Source: CAG-411 sp050875145
GTDB taxonomy: Bacteria > Bacillota > Clostridia > Lachnospirales > Lachnospiraceae
NCBI GenBank assembly: GCA_050875145.1
Contig: JBNMLH010000002.1
Span: 1-64,000, forward strand
DNA: 64,000 bases
Direction of reading: 5' to 3'
Shown here: positions 51,500-61,382 of the stretch, in pieces
How the letters are laid out: each line of letters begins with the position of its first letter
Position numbering within the stretch: the first letter of the stretch is position 1
The notes under the pieces: generated by a model
The model's input: only the letters and a program-made list of their open reading frames with translations
What the model was told of the DNA's origin: nothing
The model's database searches: none
Translations under genes and position numbers: made by a program

Positions 51500-54451
51500 G
51501 TGAAAGAAGAATTGAAGAATAGAGTGATACAATGGGAAAATATAGATGCATATGACCTTGTAAAAGAAGAAGCATTAACAGATTTAAATAGTGTAGGTTA
51601 TGTTTTGAAGCATAAAAAGACTGATGCAAAAGTAGCGGTCATTTCTAATGATGATGTAAATAAGGTATTTTCAATTGGCTTTCGTACGCCACCAGAGGAT
51701 TCTACAGGTGTGGCTCATATTGTAGAACATACGGTATTATGTGGTTCCAGAGAGTTCCCGGCGAAGGATCCTTTTGTGGAATTAGTAAAGGGATCATTGA
51801 ATACTTTTTTAAATGCAATGACTTATCCGGATAAGACAGTCTATCCTATTGCAAGTTGCAATGACAAGGATTTTCAAAATTTAATGCATGTATATATGGA
51901 TGCGGTATTTTATCCTAATATTTACAAAAAGGAAGAAATATTTAAACAGGAAGGTTGGCATTATGAACTGGACAATGTAGAAGACGCCATTACTTACAAT
52001 GGTGTAGTTTATAATGAGATGAAAGGTGCATTTTCTTCACCAGAGCAACAATTATATCGTCTGATACAAAGTTCTTTGTTTCCTGATACTGCTTATGGTG
52101 TGGAGTCGGGAGGAGATCCGAAAGATATTCCGTCTTTAACCTATGAAAATTATCTGGAATTCCATAAAAAATATTATCATCCAAGCAATAGTTATATTTA
52201 TTTGTATGGGGATATGGATATAGAAGAAAAGCTAAAATGGATGGATGAAAAATATTTAAGCCATTTTTCCTATGCTCCAGTTGATTCGGAAATTAAATTC
52301 CAAAAACCATTTGAAAAAACGAAGGAAGTGGTTGAGGCATATTCTTTGACAGAAGGAGAAGTGTCAAAAGATAAGACGTATATTAGTTATAATACGGTTG
52401 TGGATACTTCGTTAAATAAAGAATTATATGTAGCATTTCAGATTTTAGAGTATGTATTAATTGACAATCCGGGAGCACCATTAAAGCAGGCACTTCTTGA
52501 TGAAGGAATAGGAAAGGATATTTTAAGTTCCTATGACAATGGTATTTTACAGCCGGTATTTTCTATTATTGCGAAGGATGCCAATGAAGAACAAAAGGAT
52601 GCTTTTATGAATGTACTTACAAGTACATTGCAAAAGCTTGTCAAGGAAGGTTTAGATGAACAGGCATTATTGGCTGCCATTACTTATTTTGAATTTAAGT
52701 ATAGAGAAGCTGATTTTGGTTCTTATCCAAAGGGATTGATGTACGGATTGCAGATGTTTGATAGCTGGTTGTATAGCGATACAGAAATATTTACACATAT
52801 ATTAGCAAATGATACATTTGCTTTTTTGAAAGAGCAGATTAAGAGTGGATATTTTGAAAAATTAATTGAAAAATATTTGCTTAACAATTCTCATAGTACT
52901 ATTGTTATAGTAAAACCAGAGGAGGGGCTTACTGCGAAGAAAGATGCACTTGTGGCAGAAGAACTTGCTAAATATAAAGCTTCGTTATCACAGGAGCAGT
53001 TAGAACAGCTTGTAAAAGATACCAAGGCTTTGAAGGCATATCAGGAAGAACCATCTACACAGGAAGAGTTAGAGAAAATTCCAATGCTTACAAGAGAGGA
53101 TATGAAAAAGGAAGTTCGTCCATTAATTAGTCAAGAGAGAAAAGCAGAAGGACAAAAGATTGTATTTCAGGATGTTTATACAAATGGAATTGCATATATA
53201 AAGTTTGTTTTTGATATTTCAGAGTTGACAAAGTTAGCGCCATATCTCTCGCTTCTTACTACTGCTTTAGGTTATATGAATACAGAGGAACACACGTACT
53301 TGGAATTTAGTAATGAAACGAATATCTATACAGGTGGATTACTTGCAGATATCAATACCTATAGTCAGGCTGGTAAAAAGGATGCGTATAAACTTACCTT
53401 TGAACTTCGTACAAAGGTATTGTATGAAAATATAAAGAAAGCCATGTCTCTTCTCAAAGAGATGGTGTTTACAACTGACTTTTCAGATGACAAGCGTTTA
53501 TTGGAAATTATTGTAGAAGCAAAATCAAGATTGCAAATGAAATTAAACGGGAGTGGTCATAGTGCAGTACTGACTCGTTCTATGAGTTATTTTTCTGAAC
53601 TGGCGAAGTTAAATGATGAAATGGAAGGAATTGCCTATTATAATTTCCTATGTGATTTAGAAAAAAATTTCGCAGAGAAGTCTGAACGATTGAAGGAAAT
53701 ATTTAAACAGATTTTACTTTACGCGGTTACTAAAGAGAATATGTTGATGAGTTTAACCGCAGACGAGGATGGATATAAGGCTTTTGTAGAAGCTATGCCG
53801 GAATTTTTGTCTGCTGTAGGAGAAAAACGTACACAGAGTAAACCAGAAGTAGATGTTTCTATGCTGGCACATGGAAAGCAGGAAGGATTTAAGTATGCAG
53901 GACAGGTGCAGTATGTAGCTAGAAGTGGAAACTTTTTTGATGCAGGGCTATCCTATCATGGGGCATTGCAGGTGCTTAAAGTAATAATGGGATATGATTA
54001 TTTGTGGAATAATGTGCGTGTAAAAGGCGGAGCTTATGGATGTATGTGTGGTTTTGCAGTTACAGGAAATGCTTATTTTGTATCGTATCGAGATCCGGGG
54101 TTGAAAGAGACGAACGATATTTATGAAAAAGCATATGAGTATGTTGAAAATTTTGCAGTGAGTGACAGAGATATGACAAAATATATGATTGGGGCAATTA
54201 GTAACTTGGATACGCCTTTGACACCATCTGCCGTAGGAACACGTTCTTTTAATGCTTATATGAATGGAATGACAGAAGAATATTTACAAACGGTTCGTAA
54301 CCAAGTTTTAGAAGTTACACAAGAGGATATTCGTGCGTTAGCACCAATTATAAAAGCATTTGTAGAACAGGGAAATTTATGCGTAATTGGAAATGAAAAG
54401 AAGATAGAAGAAAACAAAGCATTGTTTGATCACATTACAAGTCTGTTATAG
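51500..54451 (+). CDS. M16C (presequence-protease type) zinc metallopeptidase
   Basis: 983 residues, the length of single-chain M16C enzymes. The inverted zinc motif is H73-I-V-E76-H77, with the third ligand Glu in NGVVYNEMKGAFSSPE. The M16C-associated region lies in the middle, and the C-terminal half carries VKGGAYGCMCGF, the Arg/Tyr-type substrate region. It degrades peptides in a closed chamber, probably in the cytoplasm since no signal is seen. The start is GTG 51500, or TTG 51512; there is no in-frame ATG near. Era follows closely. Confidence 0.92.
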   Translation: MKEELKNRVIQWENIDAYDLVKEEALTDLNSVGYVLKHKKTDAKVAVISNDDVNKVFSIGFRTPPEDSTGVAHIVEHTVLCGSREFPAKDPFVELVKGSLNTFLNAMTYPDKTVYPIASCNDKDFQNLMHVYMDAVFYPNIYKKEEIFKQEGWHYELDNVEDAITYNGVVYNEMKGAFSSPEQQLYRLIQSSLFPDTAYGVESGGDPKDIPSLTYENYLEFHKKYYHPSNSYIYLYGDMDIEEKLKWMDEKYLSHFSYAPVDSEIKFQKPFEKTKEVVEAYSLTEGEVSKDKTYISYNTVVDTSLNKELYVAFQILEYVLIDNPGAPLKQALLDEGIGKDILSSYDNGILQPVFSIIAKDANEEQKDAFMNVLTSTLQKLVKEGLDEQALLAAITYFEFKYREADFGSYPKGLMYGLQMFDSWLYSDTEIFTHILANDTFAFLKEQIKSGYFEKLIEKYLLNNSHSTIVIVKPEEGLTAKKDALVAEELAKYKASLSQEQLEQLVKDTKALKAYQEEPSTQEELEKIPMLTREDMKKEVRPLISQERKAEGQKIVFQDVYTNGIAYIKFVFDISELTKLAPYLSLLTTALGYMNTEEHTYLEFSNETNIYTGGLLADINTYSQAGKKDAYKLTFELRTKVLYENIKKAMSLLKEMVFTTDFSDDKRLLEIIVEAKSRLQMKLNGSGHSAVLTRSMSYFSELAKLNDEMEGIAYYNFLCDLEKNFAEKSERLKEIFKQILLYAVTKENMLMSLTADEDGYKAFVEAMPEFLSAVGEKRTQSKPEVDVSMLAHGKQEGFKYAGQVQYVARSGNFFDAGLSYHGALQVLKVIMGYDYLWNNVRVKGGAYGCMCGFAVTGNAYFVSYRDPGLKETNDIYEKAYEYVENFAVSDRDMTKYMIGAISNLDTPLTPSAVGTRSFNAYMNGMTEEYLQTVRNQVLEVTQEDIRALAPIIKAFVEQGNLCVIGNEKKIEENKALFDHITSLL

Positions 54452-54497
54452 TAAGTGCAAGAGATGTTTGTTCGTGACGAAAGAAAAGGAGGAGCTT

Positions 54498-55403
54498 GTG
54501 AACAATAAATTTAAGTCTGGTTTTGTAACACTGATAGGTCGCCCCAATGTAGGAAAATCTACATTGATGAATCAAATTATAGGGCAAAAAATTGCCATTA
54601 CTTCAAGTAAACCACAGACTACGAGAAATCGAATACAAACGGTTTTTACGGATGAAAGAGGGCAAATTGTATTTTTGGATACACCAGGTATTCACAAGGC
54701 AAAAAATAAACTGGGAGAATATATGGTAAATGTGGCTGAACGTACCCTTAAAGAGGTGGATGTAGTTTTGTGGCTTGTAGAGCCGACCACTTTTATTGGG
54801 GCAGGAGAACGCCATATTGCGGAACAATTGAAAAAAGTATCTACTCCAGTTATCTTGGCAATCAATAAAATTGATACGGTAAAAAAAGAAGAGCTACTTG
54901 CGGTCATTGCAGCGTATAGTCAAATTTTCGATTTTTCTGAAATTGTTCCAGTGTCTGCTTTGAAGGGAGAGAATGCGGAGCATTTGGTTGAAACATTGTT
55001 TTCGTATTTACAGGAAGGACCACAATTTTATGATGAGGATACAATTACAGATCAGCCAGAGCGACAAATTGTGGCAGAGTTGATTCGTGAGAAAGCGTTA
55101 AGATTACTTAGCGATGAAATTCCACATGGAATTGCAGTGTCTGTAGAGAGTATGAAGGAGCGTAAAAAAGGAAATATTATGGATATTGATGCTACGATTA
55201 TCTGTGAAAGAGATTCGCATAAGGGAATTATTATTGGGAAAAAAGGTGCGATGCTTAAAAAGATAGGTTCCCAAGCGCGTGTAGAAATTGAAAGTTTATT
55301 GGATATTCAGGTAAATTTACAGTTATGGGTAAAAGTAAAAAAGGACTGGCGTGATAGTGATTTCTTATTGAAAAATTATGGATACAGAGATACAGATTAT
55401 TGA
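54498..55403 (+). CDS. era: GTPase Era
   Basis: 301 residues, the usual Era length. G1 GRPNVGKST, G3 DTPGIHKAK, G4 NKID, then a C-terminal KH domain with IIGKKGAMLKKIGSQAR. It binds the 3' end of 16S rRNA and acts in 30S assembly. GTG 54498 is chosen on AAAGGAGG; the longer frame runs back into the M16 gene. Confidence 0.97.
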   Translation: MNNKFKSGFVTLIGRPNVGKSTLMNQIIGQKIAITSSKPQTTRNRIQTVFTDERGQIVFLDTPGIHKAKNKLGEYMVNVAERTLKEVDVVLWLVEPTTFIGAGERHIAEQLKKVSTPVILAINKIDTVKKEELLAVIAAYSQIFDFSEIVPVSALKGENAEHLVETLFSYLQEGPQFYDEDTITDQPERQIVAELIREKALRLLSDEIPHGIAVSVESMKERKKGNIMDIDATIICERDSHKGIIIGKKGAMLKKIGSQARVEIESLLDIQVNLQLWVKVKKDWRDSDFLLKNYGYRDTDY

Positions 55404-55584
55404 TGTTGATGTATTGTGTTAAGAAAAAGAGTAATTATAAAAAGATGGGAAAGTAGGAAAGATTGGGGCATTTTGGAAAGGGACTTTCTGTATAAGTACG
55501 ATAGAATGGGAGAAGCTAAGTAAGAGGAACTTTTTCTAAGTGAGAGTAAACGGTAATCCCGCGCTTAAGAAAGGAACGACAAAA

Positions 55585-55752
55585 ATGAGGAACGAATATT
55601 GGAAGAAATTTGAAGAAACAGGTTTTGTGACAGACTATTTAGATTATGTGCAGGCAAAAGGAGGCACAGTGGACAGTGAAGGAGTAGTGCAAAATGAATC
55701 TGGAAACGGTGACAGGGATGGTGTTGTCAGCGATGCCGATTGGGGAATATGA
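55585..55752 (+). CDS. Small protein between era and recO
   Basis: 55 residues from ATG 55585 (AAAGGAAC upstream), opening MRNEYWKKFEETGFVTDYLDY and then acidic and Gly-rich. A small ORF at this position is common in Firmicutes (compare YqzL). Its end overlaps the recO start by 59 bases, which suggests translational coupling. Function unknown. Confidence 0.65.
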   Translation: MRNEYWKKFEETGFVTDYLDYVQAKGGTVDSEGVVQNESGNGDRDGVVSDADWGI

Positions 55753-56482
55753 TAAACGGTTGGTTATTCTTACCAAAGAGCGAGGAAAGATTTCTGCATT
55801 TGCAAAGGGAGCAAGAAGAACAAACAGTGCATTGATGGCATCCAGTCAACCTTTTGCTTTTGGAACATTTACACTTTATCAGGGGCGTAGTTCATATACG
55901 GTGAATCATGCGGAAATTGATAATTACTTTGAAGAAATTAAGGGAGACTTAATTAAAATCTCTTATGCATCCTATTTTTGTGAGGTTGCAGCGTATCTGA
56001 GTTATGAAAATATAGAGGCAACCGGGTTGTTAAAGTTATTATATCAGTCCTTTTTGGCACTGAATTTTGCCAAAATACCGAATGAATTAGTGAGAAGTGT
56101 ATTTGAGATAAAGGCTTTATGCTTTAACGGAGAGATGCCTCAAGTGTTTGAATGTGTAAAATGTAGGAGAAAGCAGGCAGATTTGCATCAAGTGTTTTTA
56201 GGCGGATTTTCCAGTAGGGCAGGAGGTATGCTTTGTAAGGAATGTGTGGGACAAGCATCGGATGTGCTGGTGATTTCTCCTACAACAGTTTACACATTGC
56301 AATATATTGTCAGTAGTAAGGTTGAAAAATTATATACCTTTTTATTGGAAAAAGAGTCATTGAAAGAATTACAGAAGGTGGCGGCACAATATATGGCTTG
56401 CTATGCAAACGGCAAGTTTCATTCTCTTGAAATGTTAGAAACCTTAGTGTTTTCCTTTGAGAAGGAAGTGTCTGGCAAGTAA
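55694..56482 (+). CDS. recO: DNA repair protein RecO
   Basis: 262 residues. The N-terminal OB fold has GMVLSAMPIGEYDKRLVILTKERGKI. A helical domain follows, with a zinc finger CVKC...CKEC. RecO loads RecA at gaps together with RecR. GAAGGAG precedes ATG 55694 inside the small upstream ORF. Confidence 0.95.
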   Translation: MNLETVTGMVLSAMPIGEYDKRLVILTKERGKISAFAKGARRTNSALMASSQPFAFGTFTLYQGRSSYTVNHAEIDNYFEEIKGDLIKISYASYFCEVAAYLSYENIEATGLLKLLYQSFLALNFAKIPNELVRSVFEIKALCFNGEMPQVFECVKCRRKQADLHQVFLGGFSSRAGGMLCKECVGQASDVLVISPTTVYTLQYIVSSKVEKLYTFLLEKESLKELQKVAAQYMACYANGKFHSLEMLETLVFSFEKEVSGK

Positions 56483-56552
56483 AAAGGGCTTGAAAAATAA
56501 AAGGTGAAATAGTACAATGAAACTACTGTACAGAGAGAAAGGATACAAAGAG

Positions 56553-57143
56553 ATGGGAAGAAAAGTTGCATGTACGATGTGTTTGATCGGATTGTTAGCA
56601 CTGTCTGGCTGTGGAGGTTCTAGTCATTTAAAGATGGATACAGTGGAACAGGATACAATGTATCTTGGAAAAAATGGTAAGATTGAACTCGTTAATGTAG
56701 AAAAGTTTGACAAAGATTATTATTCAAAGTCAGAATTGAAAGCATACATAAAACAAACAATAGCAGAGTATAAAGAAACAAAAGATAGTGGTGAAGTATC
56801 TATGGAAAACTTTTCTGTGAATAATCAAATTGCAAAGGTTTTTCTAAAATTTGATAGTGCTGATACTTATAAGGAATTTCAAGGTGAGGAATTTCAGGTG
56901 ATTCCTGCTGAAGAAGTGGAAGATAATCTGGTGTTGCCAGATACTTTTATAGATGCTGAAAAAGACACTAAGGTGGATAAAGAAACTGTGTTGAAAAATA
57001 AGCAACTGAAGTTTTTAATTGTAGAAGAGGCATTGAGTATCCAATTAGAGGGTACAATCAAATATTATTCAGAGGCAAATCTGACAGGAGACAACCTGAT
57101 TCAGACGACAGGAAAGAAAAGGGCAGTTATTGTTTATCAATAA
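56553..57143 (+). CDS. Lipoprotein of unknown function
   Basis: About 196 residues. The signal peptide ends in a lipobox (LLALSGC), with the lipidated Cys at about residue 20 and a Gly/Ser-rich stretch after it. The mature part is acidic and mixed strand and helix, with no recognised domain. ATG 56553 gives a normal lipoprotein n-region; ATG 56517 is in frame and possible, adding 12 residues. It lies between recO and glyS and is probably cotranscribed. Confidence 0.75.
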   Translation: MGRKVACTMCLIGLLALSGCGGSSHLKMDTVEQDTMYLGKNGKIELVNVEKFDKDYYSKSELKAYIKQTIAEYKETKDSGEVSMENFSVNNQIAKVFLKFDSADTYKEFQGEEFQVIPAEEVEDNLVLPDTFIDAEKDTKVDKETVLKNKQLKFLIVEEALSIQLEGTIKYYSEANLTGDNLIQTTGKKRAVIVYQ

Positions 57144-57170
57144 GATACATATAGAAAGGTTGGTAGTAAG

Positions 57171-58559
57171 ATGGAAAAAACGATGGAAAAAATCGTAGCA
57201 TTAGCGAAGGCAAGAGGTTTTGTATATCCAGGTTCTGAAATCTATGGTGGTTTGGCAAATACTTGGGATTATGGTAATCTTGGAGTAGAGTTAAAGAATA
57301 ACATTAAACGTGCATGGTGGAAAAAGTTTATTCAGGAAAATCCATATAATGTGGGTGTAGATTGTGCAATTTTGATGAATCCACAGACATGGGTAGCTTC
57401 TGGTCATTTGGGTGGCTTTTCTGATCCTTTGATGGATTGTAAAGAATGTCATGAACGTTTTCGTGCAGATAAAATGATTGAAGAATATATGCAGGAAAAT
57501 AACATTGAATTAGAAGGTAGTGTAGATGCCTGGTCAAAAGAAGAGATGGAAAATTATATTAAAGAAAAAGAAATTTGCTGTCCATCTTGCGGAAAACATA
57601 ACTTTACAGAAATTCGTCAATTCAACCTTATGTTTAAGACATTTCAGGGTGTAACAGAAGATGCAAAGAATACCGTATATTTAAGACCAGAGACAGCACA
57701 GGGGATTTTTGTAAACTTTAAAAATGTACAAAGAACTTCAAGAAAGAAAATTCCATTTGGTATTGGCCAGATTGGTAAGTCTTTCCGTAACGAAATTACA
57801 CCAGGTAACTTTACATTCCGTACAAGAGAGTTTGAACAGATGGAATTGGAATTTTTCTGTGAGCCGGGAACGGATTTAGAATGGTTCAATTACTGGAAAG
57901 AATTTTGCTTGTCATGGTTATCTAATCTTGGCATTAAGGATGATGAGATTCGTGCGAGAGATCATCAGGCAGAAGAACTATGCTTTTATAGTAAGGCTAC
58001 TACAGATATTGAATTTTTATTCCCATTTGGTTGGGGCGAATTATGGGGAGTAGCAGACCGTACAGATTACGATTTAACACAGCATCAAAATACTTCGGGT
58101 GAACCAATGGATTATTTTGATGATGAAAAGAAAGAGAAGTATATTCCATATGTAATTGAGCCTTCACTGGGAGCAGATCGTGTTACATTAGCCTTTTTAT
58201 GCAGTGCTTATGATGAAGAACAGTTAGAAGGAGGAGATACTCGTACAGTACTTCACTTCCATCCTGCAATTGCACCTGTAAAGATTGGCATTTTGCCATT
58301 GTCTAAAAAATTAAATGAGGGTGCAGAAAAGATTTATGCAGAGTTGAGTAAAGAATACAATTGTGAATTTGATGACAGAGGAAATATTGGAAAGAGATAT
58401 AGAAGACAGGATGAAATCGGAACTCCATTCTGTATCACATATGATTTTGAATCAGAAGAAGATCATGCGGTTACTGTTCGTGATAGAGATACGATGGAAC
58501 AGGAGCGTATTCCAATTACAGAATTAAAAGAATATTTTGCAAAGAAGATGGCATTCTAA
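57171..58559 (+). CDS. glyS: Glycyl-tRNA synthetase (dimeric type)
   Basis: 462 residues of the single-chain class II type. GFVYPGSEIYGGLANTWDYG at the start, a zinc-type CKEC...CPSC pair, motif 2 around FRNEITPGNFTFRTREFEQME, motif 3 GADRVTLAFL, and an anticodon-binding C-terminal domain (VKIGILPL). It charges tRNA-Gly. Confidence 0.96.
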   Translation: MEKTMEKIVALAKARGFVYPGSEIYGGLANTWDYGNLGVELKNNIKRAWWKKFIQENPYNVGVDCAILMNPQTWVASGHLGGFSDPLMDCKECHERFRADKMIEEYMQENNIELEGSVDAWSKEEMENYIKEKEICCPSCGKHNFTEIRQFNLMFKTFQGVTEDAKNTVYLRPETAQGIFVNFKNVQRTSRKKIPFGIGQIGKSFRNEITPGNFTFRTREFEQMELEFFCEPGTDLEWFNYWKEFCLSWLSNLGIKDDEIRARDHQAEELCFYSKATTDIEFLFPFGWGELWGVADRTDYDLTQHQNTSGEPMDYFDDEKKEKYIPYVIEPSLGADRVTLAFLCSAYDEEQLEGGDTRTVLHFHPAIAPVKIGILPLSKKLNEGAEKIYAELSKEYNCEFDDRGNIGKRYRRQDEIGTPFCITYDFESEEDHAVTVRDRDTMEQERIPITELKEYFAKKMAF

Positions 58560-58610
58560 TCAAGATTTTGATGCAGGAAAACTTTGATGCAAGGATGAGC
58601 TTAGGCAGGG

Positions 58611-58638
58611 GCTGTTACATTATTTATAATGTAGCAGC
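58611..58638 (+). terminator. Hairpin after glyS
   Basis: GCTGTTACATTA (58611-58622) pairs with TAATGTAGCAGC (58627-58638) across a TTTA loop. The T-run is weak (TTCGTCTGTTTT), so termination may be partial and folC may be read through. Confidence 0.55.
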
Positions 58639-58667
58639 TTCGTCTGTTTTGAGAGGAAGGAAAAATC

Positions 58668-60032
58668 ATGGATTTTGAACAGGCAAGAACATGGGTAGAA
58701 CAGGCAAACCAAAAAGCGGGTGAGATGGGATTGGAGGCAATGTCGCATCTTATGAATGGTCTAAATAATCCACAGGATAAATTGCGTATTATTCATGTGG
58801 GAGGAACAAATGGAAAAGGTTCTATTTGTTCTTATATTGCTTATATATTGGCATCCGCAGGTTATAGAGTGGGACGTTATATTTCTCCAACCATTTATGA
58901 GTATAGGGAACGTATTCAGACGTTGGAATACGAGAACGGGAAACCTGTGATCAGTTATATTTCAGAACAGGATTATGTAGAACTGGTACAAATGAGTAAA
59001 GTAGTATATGGCAAAATGGAACAGAAAAATCAAGTATTACCATCTGCCTTTGAGTTAGAAACTGGTATTAGTTTTTGCTATTTTAAGAAACAAAAGTGTG
59101 ATTTTGTCTTACTTGAGGTGGGAATGGGAGGAAAAAGGGATGCTACCAATATCATTTCCAATAGCGAATGTACGGTGTTTGCTTCTATTAGTATGGATCA
59201 TATGAATATTTTGGGAGATACATTGGAAAAGATTGTAAATGAAAAAAGTGGTATTATAAAACCAAATGGAACCGTAGTTACATATGATTATGGATGGTTA
59301 GCAAAGGAAAATGGTGAGTCAGATATAACCACTCCAATTTTAAGGAAAACCGCAGAAAAACAGGAAGGAAGTATAGTTTCAGCAGATTTTAGTAAAATTT
59401 CAGAGGAAAGGCATAGTTTGCAGGGAATCACCTTTTCTTATAAAACGTATTCAAATTTGCAAATTACATTGTTGGGAGAAAATCAGACCAAGAATGCAGC
59501 AGTTGCCATTGAGGTGATAGAAAAATTGCAGGAGAGGGGATATAAAATTTCTAGAGAGGACATATACAAAGGAATAAAAGAAACCAGATGGGATGGGAGA
59601 TTTCAGGTAATATGGAACTATCCGTATTACATTGTGGATGGTGCACATAATGTAGATGCGGCAAAAAGTCTCAAAAAATCTATTTCTATGTATTTAAAAG
59701 GAAAGCGATTGTTGTTTGTGGTAGGAATATTAGCAGATAAAGAATATCAAAAGATTATGGCACTACTAGGTCCTTATGCAGAGAAAATGATAACGATTAC
59801 ACCAGATAATCCAAGAGCCTTGTCCGCACAAGAGTTGCAAAAGGTAGCATTGCAATATTGTCCTTGCGTAGAAGTTGGAGAAAGTGTGGATAGAGCATTG
59901 GATATGGTACGGAAAGAAGAAAAAAATTATGATGCAGTTTTGCTATTTGGTTCTTTGTATTATTTACATTCTGTATTTTCTTATATGGAAAAAAGAAAGA
60001 AGTGTGAAAAGACAGAGAATGAAAAGTTTTAA
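58668..60032 (+). CDS. folC: Folylpolyglutamate/dihydrofolate synthase
   Basis: A 454-residue Mur-ligase-fold enzyme: P-loop GGTNGKGS, VGMGGKRDATN, SMDHMNILGDTLEKI, KSGIIKPNG and DGAHNVDA. It adds glutamate to folates and may also make dihydrofolate. AGGAAGG precedes ATG 58668. C-terminal residues are basic. Confidence 0.95.
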   Translation: MDFEQARTWVEQANQKAGEMGLEAMSHLMNGLNNPQDKLRIIHVGGTNGKGSICSYIAYILASAGYRVGRYISPTIYEYRERIQTLEYENGKPVISYISEQDYVELVQMSKVVYGKMEQKNQVLPSAFELETGISFCYFKKQKCDFVLLEVGMGGKRDATNIISNSECTVFASISMDHMNILGDTLEKIVNEKSGIIKPNGTVVTYDYGWLAKENGESDITTPILRKTAEKQEGSIVSADFSKISEERHSLQGITFSYKTYSNLQITLLGENQTKNAAVAIEVIEKLQERGYKISREDIYKGIKETRWDGRFQVIWNYPYYIVDGAHNVDAAKSLKKSISMYLKGKRLLFVVGILADKEYQKIMALLGPYAEKMITITPDNPRALSAQELQKVALQYCPCVEVGESVDRALDMVRKEEKNYDAVLLFGSLYYLHSVFSYMEKRKKCEKTENEKF

Positions 60033-60098
60033 TAGTATTTTGACAGTTGCATTAATTTATAGGTAGATATGGAATGTTGCCTAACTTGTAAAAAAAAT

Positions 60099-60142
60099 AA
60101 AAAGCAAAAGAACGTCAATGTACGGCGGTCTTTTGCTTTTTT
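60099..60142. terminator. Bidirectional terminator between folC and the DUF5050 gene
   Basis: AAAAAGCAAAAG (60099-60110) and the GTC next to it pair with GGCGGTCTTTTGCTTTTTT. A-rich on the left and T-rich on the right, so it works for both converging genes. Confidence 0.85.
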
Positions 60143-60143
60143 A

Positions 60144-61175
60144 TTAGTTTTCGTCGGATGAAGCTTCTGCTGCATTCCAAGTATCAGGTATACCTGTATC
60201 TATATTTTCTACAACATAGTAATTGTCCTTTTGGCAATCTTTAAAAAATGTATATTTGCTTGTTGTGTGTATATTAGAAAAGGTACCTTTTTTTAATAAA
60301 GTAGTTTCCTGTGAATTTAGATTTCTTCGATAGAGTGCATTGCCTTCCCCGTTATTTCCTAAATCTACCTGATAGTAAAGATATATACCATCAGGGGTGA
60401 CATTGTAGGTACTGGTAGGTTCTTTGACTAATACAAGCTTATTTGAACCATCCAGTTTCATGCGGGTTAATGCGTGATTGTTATTTAAATCTAAACAATA
60501 TAAAAAATCATTGGATGTCGTCACATAAGCAAAATTTCCATCTTCTATTGAAGTGCTATCTCCGGTTTTTAAATCCATCTTATAAATATTGTGATTGTCT
60601 GAAACGCCAGTGTAATAAAGAAAACCATCTTGAATTGTATAAGGATAGATAGCCTCTGTAGACAATTCCCCCTCTTTTGATTTATCAATGTTAATCTGAC
60701 CTACTCCAAAACCTTCATCTGTATTATGTTGAAAATAAACAGTGTTACCATAAAGCGTTACCACATCAACAACGGAATCAAACAGAGTTTTTAAGTTTCT
60801 ACCTGTTTTATCCATACGGTATAATCCAGTTTTACTTGTTTCAAATACATTCTCTGTTGTTTGAGTTTGATTTTGGTTGTGACGGCCATAAATAATATAT
60901 TTTCCTGCTACATTGATGCTATCTGCAGTATCAGAGGAAAGTTTTTTAAAATTACTCAAATCACTGTTCATAACATATAAACGTCCCTCATCAGACGGAT
61001 TACTGAAATAAATATGCTTGTCATATTCACAGAATAATCCACCATTAAATAAGTTTCCGCTGGAATTTCCAACTGTATGCTCATCATTGTAAACAGTCTG
61101 TCTGGAACGATAGCTGATTATTACTAATACGCAAAGTACCAGAATGAGTATAATTGGTAAAATTTTTTTCTTCAT
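60144..61175 (-). CDS. Membrane-anchored DUF5050-type beta-propeller protein
   Basis: 343 residues. An N-terminal membrane anchor (KILPIILILVLCVLVII) is followed by repeated strands of the DUF5050 type, with recurring IYFSNP, LYVMN, GLYRMD, VYFQHN, IYKMD and LYYQVD motifs. The repeats point to an extracytoplasmic propeller. Function is unknown; such proteins are common in clostridia. It is transcribed opposite to the neighbours. Confidence 0.8.
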   Translation of the reverse strand: MKKKILPIILILVLCVLVIISYRSRQTVYNDEHTVGNSSGNLFNGGLFCEYDKHIYFSNPSDEGRLYVMNSDLSNFKKLSSDTADSINVAGKYIIYGRHNQNQTQTTENVFETSKTGLYRMDKTGRNLKTLFDSVVDVVTLYGNTVYFQHNTDEGFGVGQINIDKSKEGELSTEAIYPYTIQDGFLYYTGVSDNHNIYKMDLKTGDSTSIEDGNFAYVTTSNDFLYCLDLNNNHALTRMKLDGSNKLVLVKEPTSTYNVTPDGIYLYYQVDLGNNGEGNALYRRNLNSQETTLLKKGTFSNIHTTSKYTFFKDCQKDNYYVVENIDTGIPDTWNAAEASSDEN

Positions 61176-61382
61176 TTAATGCCCCCCTCATTGTATTCAG
61201 TTTATATGCAAGTACAAAATCTCTCTTGATTCTATTATATAGGTCAGCACAACTTAATGCAAGGTTTGGATGATAATTTTACTTGAGACAAAAGGGGAAA
61301 ATATGGTATGATAAAGTTTAGTGTAAATAAGTGATTTAAAGGAAAGGAGAAGAAACGTTTTTCGTTTCGCAGTGAATATGAG